From contig JAHLKV010000001.1 of the NCBI GenBank assembly GCA_020444475.1, positions 806,001 to 870,000 of the forward strand: a stretch of DNA of 64,000 nt, in the 5' to 3' direction. Shown one piece after another: positions 15,551 to 23,041 of the stretch. This DNA is from a bacterium. Lineage in GTDB: Bacteria > Zixibacteria > MSB-5A5 > GN15 > FEB-12. The notes under the pieces are model-generated. The model did no database searches. It had not been told where the DNA came from and worked only from the letters and a program-made list of their open reading frames with translations. The position numbers and the translations under genes are program-made. The first letter of the stretch is position 1. Each line of letters starts with the position of its first letter.

Positions 15551-17149
15551 CTACCACCGTACGCCCAATTCCGCAAACACTTCCGCCGACTGCAACTCAT
15601 CATCGAAATACTGCCGATAGCTGCCGTTGACATACCAGCCGCTCCGGAAGTAATACGAGGTCGCCACATCCGCATAGTAGTTCTTCGTCGTCGACGGCCC
15701 TGTCTCATAGATATGCGCCGCACCGGTCAGATTGGCCAGGAGTCTCCCTTTCAGTGGGAAGCGATAGAGCACCATCGGTCGGTAGCCCGTCGTAAACTCG
15801 GTATTGACATAGCTGAAAAACATCGATAACGAGTGTCGCGGCAGCGGGAATCTGCTCACCCGCAGTGAAACCGAACCGGTGACGGGATTCTGGAACAAAT
15901 CATCGCGAAACCGCACCCCACCCGATACCCTGGCCGATACCCGTTGGCTGAACCGGACACTGACCCCACCCCGGACACCTCGGTTGCTCGTCTCGTCGAA
16001 CAGGCTGTCCGGAACCTCACGCGTCTCATAGTATCGAATATTCCTGCGCGTGTCGTACGAGAGGAATACCCTGGTGCTCCGATGCAGGGTGATTGTGGCA
16101 TTGCCGAAGTAATTGGTAAACGTAAACCGATCGCCGCTGGAGGCGTAACGCCAGTCGCGATTGAGATCGATCTCAACCGAGTGATACGTCGTCAGTCGTC
16201 CAAAACTCGAATACGTCCCCTGCAGGTACAGGTAGTCGCGACTAACCGTACTCTTCTCGTACTCGGTGGAGAACGCCGTGGACAACGTGAGACGATCCGA
16301 CTGGTAGTCGCCGGTCTCATAGGCGACAAACACACCGGCCTTCCTTCGTCCGAAATCCACCCCGCTGTTTTCCCGATCCGGCGTCGTCCCGGCCGCCACA
16401 CCTACTTTGTAATGCGCACCCACTGCCTGTGCGACATACCCGCCGTCGACATATCCCACGCCACGCACGTACGGCGTTACGATACGCCCTGCTCCCCACT
16501 CCGTACCAACCTCCTCCCCTTCGCGCAGAAGCGAGAACTCGTACAGCCGGTGTGTCCACTCGTCGGAGGACTGCCCTTCGCGTATTGACCGGGAGCGGTG
16601 ATACAACCGGGTCCGATGTCGCATCTCGAAGCTGATCGACCCGTCACCAATCTCGTCGACCCACAGGTGCATGGAGATTCCCGGCCTGCTCCAGTTCAGG
16701 TCGTTTTCTCCCATGCCCTGGTGCTGGTACAGACTCATCGCGACATCCCCCCTGAGCCTCCGGTCCGGTCCTGTCGCCCGAGTTTCCTCCTCGACCGCCT
16801 CAACAACAGTCGGTTCCGGCGGGGGCGGCACGGAGATCTCGCCCGGCTCACCTATCACTACCACATCGCCGGCAGCAACCGGTTGCTCCTGGCTCACGAT
16901 CACCGCCGCGGCCGATTGCGACGAGATGTTGTTGATCACGACCGACGCAATCGTCACACCGCCGCGAACGACATCCAGCGTATCCCCGATAGCCAGCCCG
17001 TCGTTTGATCCGGCATCGAAATAGACCCCCTCGGTAGACACGTACGTTACTGTTGCACTCCGGGCATGTACCGAACTGACCGCCAGCACGGAGAATACCG
17101 CAACTCCCAGTGCAATCGTGCGGAGATTTGTCGCAATACTCCTAATCAT
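15551..17149 (-). CDS. Outer-membrane beta-barrel with N-terminal SH3-like domain, partner of multiheme cytochromes
   Basis: A 532-aa protein. After a signal peptide (MIRSIATNLRTIALGVAVFSVLAVSSVHA), residues about 35-110 form a small beta domain (STEGVYFDAGSNDGLAIGD, VVRGGVTIASVVINN). A Pro-rich linker (VPPPPEPTVVEAVEEE) leads to about 390 residues of alternating aromatic strands, such as RDYLYLQGTYSSFGRLTTYHSVEIDL and YYADVATSYYFRSGWYVNGSY. The chain ends in LGVRW, a terminal aromatic as in outer-membrane barrels. It contains no CxxCH. The start at 17149 overlaps the 22-heme cytochrome gene by 8 bp and has GGGAGGG upstream. By analogy with porin-cytochrome complexes, the barrel could house or dock a cytochrome (inference); sequence similarity to MtrB or other known porins was not checked. 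Confidence 0.75.
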   Translation of the reverse strand: MIRSIATNLRTIALGVAVFSVLAVSSVHARSATVTYVSTEGVYFDAGSNDGLAIGDTLDVVRGGVTIASVVINNISSQSAAAVIVSQEQPVAAGDVVVIGEPGEISVPPPPEPTVVEAVEEETRATGPDRRLRGDVAMSLYQHQGMGENDLNWSRPGISMHLWVDEIGDGSISFEMRHRTRLYHRSRSIREGQSSDEWTHRLYEFSLLREGEEVGTEWGAGRIVTPYVRGVGYVDGGYVAQAVGAHYKVGVAAGTTPDRENSGVDFGRRKAGVFVAYETGDYQSDRLTLSTAFSTEYEKSTVSRDYLYLQGTYSSFGRLTTYHSVEIDLNRDWRYASSGDRFTFTNYFGNATITLHRSTRVFLSYDTRRNIRYYETREVPDSLFDETSNRGVRGGVSVRFSQRVSARVSGGVRFRDDLFQNPVTGSVSLRVSRFPLPRHSLSMFFSYVNTEFTTGYRPMVLYRFPLKGRLLANLTGAAHIYETGPSTTKNYYADVATSYYFRSGWYVNGSYRQYFDDELQSAEVFAELGVRW

Positions 17150-18878
17150 CTTCGGCCCTCCCGTCGGGGTGACATTCATAGCACGCCGAACTTTCGTAGA
17201 CGTAGTCCTGTACTTCACCGATGTGATGTCCATCAGTCTCTGCCTGGTCGTGCGCGTGGCAACTGAAGCAGGTGAATTGCGAACGATCCAGCGGCACCGT
17301 ATGGCAGGTTGAGCAATCATCCCATTCCCCGGCATGTCGGCCGGAGAAGATCGGGAAAAACTCCGCATCGTGCGCCGTAAATTCACCCTTCTCCCCGGTC
17401 GGATGACAATCGTAGCATGCCGTGCTCGAGTAGCTGTACCCGGTCATGTCGCCGTGCGTGCCGTCCATCTCCGCCTGCGCATGCTCATGACACCCGAGGC
17501 AGTCGAATATCGACCTGTCCAGCGGCACCGTATGGCAGTTCGAACAGGCATCCCACTCGTTGTTGTGGGTACCGGAAAAGATCGGAAAGAACTCCGCATC
17601 GTGAGCCGTGAAATCTTCGGCCACCCCGGTGGGATGACAATCATAACAGGCCGCACTGGAGAAAGAATACCCCGTCATGCTTCCATGCACACCATCCATC
17701 TCCGCCTGCTCGTGCTCGTGACAGACGATACACTCGAACTGCGACCGGTCGTTCTCCACAGTATGGCACGTGGCGCAGTCGTCCCATTCGCCGCTGTGCG
17801 CCCCTGAAAATATCGGGAAAAACTCGGCGTCATGCGCCGTAAACTCACCCTTTACCCCGGTCGGGTGGCACTCGTAACATGCCGTGCTTTCATAAGCATA
17901 TCCGCTCATATCGCCATGCTTGCCATCCATCTCCACCTGTGCATGTTCATGGCAGGACAGACAATCAAACACCGACCGGTTCAGCGGCACATTATGACAC
18001 GCACTACAGCTCTCCCATTCCCCCTGATGCGACCCGGAGAAGACCGGGAAGTACAACGCATCATGCTCGCCGAAATCCTCCGCCACCCCTCGCGGATGAC
18101 AAAGGTAACAGTCATCGCTGTTGTAGGCATACCCGTCGAACCCGGCATGGGTCTCATCCATCTCACTCTGGCGATGCTCATGACAGACCAGACAGGTGAA
18201 ATCCGCGAAATTGTTGTCGTTTGGATGACACGTCCCACAGGTACTCCACGTACCATCATGCTCCCCGGAGTAAATCGGGAAGAAGATGTCGTGGTCGGGT
18301 AACATCGCCGGCCGGAACGTATTCATCTGGTGACACATCTCGCAGTCCGTGGAGAACCCGGCCACCACATGACTCGGACTGGTCGTCTCGAGATAGTCCG
18401 ACTGATGACACGCCACGCATCGTGCGTCGGTGTGAGACAAATCCCCGCGCGGAAAGCCGGTATGGCACGACTCACAATCCAGCGTGACATGCCTCCCCAT
18501 GATCGGCGCATCCGTATCGAGATGCACCTGAAACATGTCGAACACCTGCCAGCCTTCCGGTGAATGGCACCGCGCGCAGTCCGTTCCCAGCTTCGCCTCG
18601 TGCACATCCTTGTGACACGAACCGCAGTCCGTCCCGACTTTCGAGAAGTCCTTCAAGGAGTGACACGACCGACAGTCCAGTCCACCGTGTCTCCCACTGA
18701 GCACGAACCCGGTCACCTTCGCATGATCGAACGCCACATCGGTAAATGTCTCAGTCGTATGGCAATTCTCACAGTCGAGCGTCATCACCTCATGCGGCAT
18801 GTCCTGCCCGACGATACCGGAAGCCAGCACCAACCACACCCCCAGCAGGGCATAACCGATCCTCACTGCATATCCCAT
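17142..18878 (-). CDS. 22-CxxCH multiheme c-type cytochrome with five tandem triheme repeats
   Basis: A 578-aa exported protein with a signal peptide (about residues 1-24) and 22 CxxCH motifs by my count, so up to 22 covalent hemes. The first seven are irregularly spaced. From about residue 195 onward the chain is five tandem units of about 77 residues, each with three CxxCH. The unit pattern is HDAEFFPIFSG-x-H, EWDxC-xx-CH, then CxxCHEHAQAEMDG and CYxCHPTG. Extra conserved His (SGxH, HDA) could be distal ligands. It should be periplasmic or extracellular; no lipobox or membrane anchor is seen. It sits between a 17-heme cytochrome gene and a beta-barrel gene with very short or negative spacing. 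The extended repeat form suggests a heme wire. Confidence 0.93.
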   Translation of the reverse strand: MGYAVRIGYALLGVWLVLASGIVGQDMPHEVMTLDCENCHTTETFTDVAFDHAKVTGFVLSGRHGGLDCRSCHSLKDFSKVGTDCGSCHKDVHEAKLGTDCARCHSPEGWQVFDMFQVHLDTDAPIMGRHVTLDCESCHTGFPRGDLSHTDARCVACHQSDYLETTSPSHVVAGFSTDCEMCHQMNTFRPAMLPDHDIFFPIYSGEHDGTWSTCGTCHPNDNNFADFTCLVCHEHRQSEMDETHAGFDGYAYNSDDCYLCHPRGVAEDFGEHDALYFPVFSGSHQGEWESCSACHNVPLNRSVFDCLSCHEHAQVEMDGKHGDMSGYAYESTACYECHPTGVKGEFTAHDAEFFPIFSGAHSGEWDDCATCHTVENDRSQFECIVCHEHEQAEMDGVHGSMTGYSFSSAACYDCHPTGVAEDFTAHDAEFFPIFSGTHNNEWDACSNCHTVPLDRSIFDCLGCHEHAQAEMDGTHGDMTGYSYSSTACYDCHPTGEKGEFTAHDAEFFPIFSGRHAGEWDDCSTCHTVPLDRSQFTCFSCHAHDQAETDGHHIGEVQDYVYESSACYECHPDGRAEDD

Positions 18879-18882
18879 ATCC

Positions 18883-20340
18883 CTATAACTCCTTCAAATC
18901 GGCGCCGACTCGATGGCAGTCCCGGCACTCATGCGCAACTGGACGATATCGAGTGATCGTTTGACCACTCACCGTCTCCTGCTTATGACAACCGCTGCAC
19001 GGCACACTCCGATGCGCGCCCAGCAGCGGATACCTCGTTTCCCTGTCGTGATCGATCTCCACCATATGCCAATCTTCATCGGTGTGACAAACCGTACACT
19101 GTTTCACTCGCTCGTTCGAGGCGAACTGGCCCGCATGCGGATCGCTGTGACAGGAAGTACACTGCTCGTGCGCCACCGCAAACTGTCGAACCACTCCCCC
19201 GTCCGGGGTCGACTGCATCTTGTGACAGGCGATACATGGTTGCGCCAAATGCGCCCCGGTCAAGGCAAAATCGGTCCTGGCATGGTCGGCTACCGAAAAC
19301 AGCGGCGGCGAAAAACCGTGCTCGTTGTGACAGGCGTCACACGCGCCGCCATCGGCGCGACTCGCAAACTGCCCGGAATGATAGTCCTTATGGCAATCTT
19401 GACATCGTTCGTGTGCAATCTTTCCCGTCATAGACCCCGAAGTATGACATTTCTCACACGCCAGAGTGCTGTGCAGCCCCACCAGCGGAAAATCTGTCGT
19501 CCGATGATCGAATCCGGCCATCTTGACCTCGTGCCACCCGCTCGTCTGATGGCATTTCGTGCAATCCAGGCCGAACCGGCTCTGGTGTTTGTCCTTGTGG
19601 CACGAGGTGCAGTTGTCCGCCCGAATCCCGGAGTACTTGGTATATGTCCCTACCACCCCGCCTGCACCGCTCTCCTGTACTACCGGATGGCACTTCGCAC
19701 AATCCACTGTGCGATGCTTCCCGGTCAGCGCAAACCTCGTCGCCGCATGATCAAACGCCGCTACCGGCTTGAATCGATCGTTGGTGTGACAGCGAAGGCA
19801 GTCCGGCCCCAACTGCCCGCGATGCTCGTCCTTATGACAGCTCAGGCAGTCTCTGCCCAAACCAAGGAACGTCCGGGTGAGGTCTTTTGATGGCTCCCTC
19901 GCCCTAAGGTCTTCCTTCACCAGCGAAGGGTTGTGACAGTCCCGACACGCCAGCGAAGCGTGCTTCCCGGTGAGCTCAAACCCCGTCCCGGAATGATCAA
20001 ATCCATCCTGACCATCCGGCCAGTGCACTAACTCGAAATCGCGGCCGGCATGATCGTTGTGGCATACGAAACACGATTTCCCTTCAATCGTCACCGCTTG
20101 GTAGTGAAACCCGCGATGGTTGTCCAGCCGGTCTCGTATCAGCGTGTGACAGACCATGCACTTGTCTGCCGAGGGCCCTTCGCCCAGCTCGTGACACTTC
20201 GTGCAGTTGGTGATTCCCTCCAGATCCTCGTGCGGCGAAGCCAGGTCGCCGGGCGAGAGCTGTGCGAGCGTTGAAGTAGCCGACAACGAGATCACAGCCA
20301 GGAGCATCACCGCTATGTATCTGATCCTCAGAAGATCCAC
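18883..20340 (-). CDS. 17-CxxCH multiheme c-type cytochrome
   Basis: A 485-aa exported cytochrome with a signal peptide (to about residue 26, STLAQ) and 17 CxxCH motifs by my count, about one per 28 residues. A recurring pattern, FDHxxTxFxLxGxHxxLxCxxCH, appears at least five times, interspersed with CxxCHKDxHxGQFxxDCxxCH units. This is the same core (DH...F.L.G.H...CxxCH) as in the 22-heme neighbour, so the two are related. The first codon is GTG at 20340, overlapping the cytochrome b gene by 13 bp. An internal start near 20307 (MLLAVISL) is also possible. Likely a periplasmic electron carrier between the inner-membrane cytochrome b and the outer-membrane components. Confidence 0.92.
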   Translation of the reverse strand: MDLLRIRYIAVMLLAVISLSATSTLAQLSPGDLASPHEDLEGITNCTKCHELGEGPSADKCMVCHTLIRDRLDNHRGFHYQAVTIEGKSCFVCHNDHAGRDFELVHWPDGQDGFDHSGTGFELTGKHASLACRDCHNPSLVKEDLRAREPSKDLTRTFLGLGRDCLSCHKDEHRGQLGPDCLRCHTNDRFKPVAAFDHAATRFALTGKHRTVDCAKCHPVVQESGAGGVVGTYTKYSGIRADNCTSCHKDKHQSRFGLDCTKCHQTSGWHEVKMAGFDHRTTDFPLVGLHSTLACEKCHTSGSMTGKIAHERCQDCHKDYHSGQFASRADGGACDACHNEHGFSPPLFSVADHARTDFALTGAHLAQPCIACHKMQSTPDGGVVRQFAVAHEQCTSCHSDPHAGQFASNERVKQCTVCHTDEDWHMVEIDHDRETRYPLLGAHRSVPCSGCHKQETVSGQTITRYRPVAHECRDCHRVGADLKEL

Positions 20341-21206
20341 TTGTACCCCATCAGCGTAACCACTGCGATATGCACGAACATGATCACTATCATCACGATC
20401 GCAAACGGCTTGTGAATGACATGCCAGTAGTGAAAAACGGAGTTGATAACTTTGAGTACCGCCCGGCGGCGCGTGAGTGCGGCCCGGCTCTTGGCCGCCT
20501 GGAGAATCTCCGCTGTTGCTTTCGAAGGGATGTTCGGATAGAGTCTCCTCACATAGCGACGAAGCCGCCAGTTGCGAAACGGCCGACTCAGATCGAAAAG
20601 AAGCATCGCGAGAATCACTCCGAATGCCCCTGTGCCTTCGAATCCCGATCCGAGCGCTCGACGACTGAGCGACTGAACCACTTCCGGCGTGACGTCATAG
20701 TCGCGCTCCAGCAGGTTGGACAGCCCGTCAATCGTATTCTCGATCTCGGCCAGCGACAACGCATGCCCACTGTCATCGCGCGGAATCTGCATGTAAATGT
20801 ACCGGCCGATGAACCCACTGAGCATCACCGCCATCATCGACCAGTAGCTGATCGACACGATTCCGCCGAATTTCCCGGCCGTGTGCAGCGTTATGAACAG
20901 CGGTCCCATGATCCCGAACCAGATATGCACGTCCAGCCAGCGGTTCATTCGACCGAATCGAAGCCCGAACTTCCCACGCTTGCGAGCCGAATACAAAAAC
21001 AACAGAAGGATCATGCTGCTGCCGACCATCCCGAATCCGTGACCGATCAGCCCACCCGGCTTCAGGACCTCGTGCTGGTTAGCGTGCGGGCGTTCGACGG
21101 TCGGCATTCGGTAATAGTCCATCCCATACCAAGCCCCATACGCCAGAGCCGAGAGCCCCGCCAGATAAAGAACAACCATAAACGCGCCGAACAAACGTAC
21201 CTTCAT
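20328..21206 (-). CDS. Inner-membrane diheme cytochrome b-type protein
   Basis: A 292-aa integral membrane protein. Likely membrane segments are at about 5-26, 57-74, 91-111, 116-139 and 264-288, with a possible one at 192-205. Two helices each carry a pair of His spaced 14 residues apart: H94 and H108 in DVHIWFGIMGPLFITLH, and H265 and H279 in HKPFAIVMIVIMFVH. That is the spacing used to ligate two stacked b hemes across a membrane in cytochrome b/ferric-reductase-like proteins. A soluble region of about 50 residues lies between (about 142-190). It overlaps the upstream oxidoreductase gene in an ATGA arrangement and the downstream 17-heme gene by 13 bp. It probably moves electrons from the cytoplasmic oxidoreductase or quinol to periplasmic hemes. 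Confidence 0.8.
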   Translation of the reverse strand: MKVRLFGAFMVVLYLAGLSALAYGAWYGMDYYRMPTVERPHANQHEVLKPGGLIGHGFGMVGSSMILLLFLYSARKRGKFGLRFGRMNRWLDVHIWFGIMGPLFITLHTAGKFGGIVSISYWSMMAVMLSGFIGRYIYMQIPRDDSGHALSLAEIENTIDGLSNLLERDYDVTPEVVQSLSRRALGSGFEGTGAFGVILAMLLFDLSRPFRNWRLRRYVRRLYPNIPSKATAEILQAAKSRAALTRRRAVLKVINSVFHYWHVIHKPFAIVMIVIMFVHIAVVTLMGYKWIF

Positions 21207-22510
21207 CGCTCGCCGTACTTTCTCTCCATTCTGATCCCCACTTTCTCGAGAAACGCTGTCGGCAGCTCACCGCCAATCATCACGAATACACTGTCGTTGG
21301 GAATCGTACGCTCACCCTCCGTGGTTTGCAGCAGAACTTCATCGGTGTGAATCTCAATCACACTGCTCTCCAGAATCACCCTGACCCAGCCCGAAGCCAT
21401 CGCCCGCTCCAGCCGCTCCCGATTGCCGTCCTTGATTCGTGAGAACCTGTCCTTCCGGTACGACAGCGTAACCGTCGTTCCTTCCTGCTCGCCTAACGAC
21501 AAAGCCGCCTCAACAGCGCTGTCCCCGCCGCCCACCACGAGCACATGCGTGCCGGCGTACTGCTCCGGCTCCAGAAGCTTGTACGCTACCTTGGTCGCAT
21601 GCTCGCCCTTGACCCCAAGCTTGCGCGGGGTGCCGCGACGACCGATCGCCAACAACACTTTCTTCGCTGTACACTTTCCACCGGTCGTCTTGATCGTGAA
21701 ATGCCCGTTGGTCCGCTCGATCGCTTCAACTTTCTCCGAGCAGCGCACCTCGATCTCCGACTTCGTGACAACGTCCTGCCACAGCTCAACCAGTTCCTCT
21801 TTGGAAATCTCGCGCCGCTTGTACGGTCCGTACATCGGAATAACCATCGGCTGCGTCATCACCAGCTTCTGCCGGGGATAGTGCAGCACCGTCCCTCCAA
21901 TACTCCCCTCCTGCTCCACCGTCAGGTACTTCAATCCCCGCTTGCGGGCCTCGAGCGTCGCGGCCAGACCGGCCGGACCGGCGCCGACAATAACCAGATC
22001 GTAATCACTCGCTCCATTTCCCGATATCGACCTGGCGATATACTCCACCGCCTCCCGCCCCTGCGTAACGGCATTTCGAATCAAGCCCATCCCACCTAAT
22101 TCGCCGGCGATGTATATCCCCGGGACATTCGTCTCGAAGGTTTCCTTCACATGCGGAATATCCACCCCCCGACTTTCCGTCCCGAACACCAGACTGATCG
22201 CGTCCGTCGGGCAGGCATTCTGGCAGGCGCCGTGACCTATACATTTCGACGGCGACACCAGTTGAGCGCGGTTGTCGACTATCCCCAGAATCAGTTTCTC
22301 GGGACACGCCTCGACACAAGCCCCGGTCGATATGCAGGAGTTGGGATCGATCTTGGGATGCAGCGAAACCGGCTCGGTCAGACCGGACTCCACCGCCGAC
22401 TCCAGCGCCGCCCGGGCCCTGTTCGACTTCCGGCGATACCGAAGCCAATAGATGACCGGGATTCCCACCGCCAGTGCCACCGCACCGATCTGTATCCATT
22501 GATCAATCAT
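21203..22510 (-). CDS. Membrane-anchored FAD-dependent oxidoreductase with N-terminal ferredoxin-like domain
   Basis: A 435-aa protein. One N-terminal membrane helix (about 6-23) is followed by a bicluster ferredoxin-like domain. Each cluster motif lacks the second Cys: C59-x2-T62-x2-C65-x3-C69-P and C90-x2-H93-x2-C96-x3-C100-P. Then comes a GIYIAGELGGMG segment (131-142), which in related flavoproteins closes the FAD site at the C-terminus but here precedes the Rossmann domain. The FAD GAGPAGLAA motif is at about 176-184, and a second dinucleotide motif VVGGGDSAVEAAL follows. It resembles thioredoxin-reductase-like NAD(P)H oxidoreductases without an obvious CxxC active site. ATG at 22510 is chosen; GTG at 22519 is an alternative. 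First gene of the electron-transfer operon, likely the cytoplasmic entry point. Confidence 0.85.
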   Translation of the reverse strand: MIDQWIQIGAVALAVGIPVIYWLRYRRKSNRARAALESAVESGLTEPVSLHPKIDPNSCISTGACVEACPEKLILGIVDNRAQLVSPSKCIGHGACQNACPTDAISLVFGTESRGVDIPHVKETFETNVPGIYIAGELGGMGLIRNAVTQGREAVEYIARSISGNGASDYDLVIVGAGPAGLAATLEARKRGLKYLTVEQEGSIGGTVLHYPRQKLVMTQPMVIPMYGPYKRREISKEELVELWQDVVTKSEIEVRCSEKVEAIERTNGHFTIKTTGGKCTAKKVLLAIGRRGTPRKLGVKGEHATKVAYKLLEPEQYAGTHVLVVGGGDSAVEAALSLGEQEGTTVTLSYRKDRFSRIKDGNRERLERAMASGWVRVILESSVIEIHTDEVLLQTTEGERTIPNDSVFVMIGGELPTAFLEKVGIRMERKYGER

Positions 22511-23041
22511 GCCATGCACCTGACCTGCAAGCAGTTTCGCGAGCAGCTACAACTGAGGATTACCCGTACCTACCATAGATATATACAATGGTCGGTTTTC
22601 ACCAGATGAAAATTGAGGATAAAAATGGATTTCTAATGCCCATATAGAGGCTATTGCTGCATTCACCGGCTGTCTCAGAAGGTTAATGGGCACCAATCCG
22701 GCGGATCTGCCACAAGATCTCAGGCCAGTTAAAGAGACGGTGGTCCCTCGCGAACCAGTTATTCATATGGATAGTAAGGAGCTACGACGAGACCGAACCT
22801 GCCGAATGACACCACCGCTGGTTGGATCCCGACCGCCTTGTCTGGGAAGTCCACCTGTCAAAATCACAGCCGTTCCCACTATGTCCATAAAGTCTCCAAA
22901 ACCAGCGATCGGCGCCTCTTGATCGTCAGAACAGGATTACTAAACCGCCGAAGTTGTGACGGTGACACGAAGTACAAATGCCACTCGCATCACTGCTCCC
23001 GGATTGGGTTCACCTGTGCCGCTATTTGTTGAATGTCATGT
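22511..23041. other. Gene-poor gap upstream of the electron-transfer operon
   Basis: About 530 bp with no supportable gene on either strand. It contains the promoter region of the electron-transfer operon (minus) and the 3-prime end of the beta-propeller gene. An AT-rich stretch at 22560-22660 is the best place for the promoter. A single CxxCH-like peptide on the minus strand (22962-22976) is bounded by close stops and is not taken as a gene. Confidence 0.4.

Noticed and set aside
18913..19890. Plus-strand open frame opposite the 17-heme cytochrome
   Set aside because: Complement of Cys/His-rich coding sequence; no protein-like domain, while the minus strand has 17 CxxCH and a signal peptide.
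22962..22976. CTSCH heme-binding-like motif on the minus strand upstream of the cytochrome operon
   Set aside because: The frame is closed by a stop about 13 codons before it and another about 12 codons after; a single motif is expected by chance.
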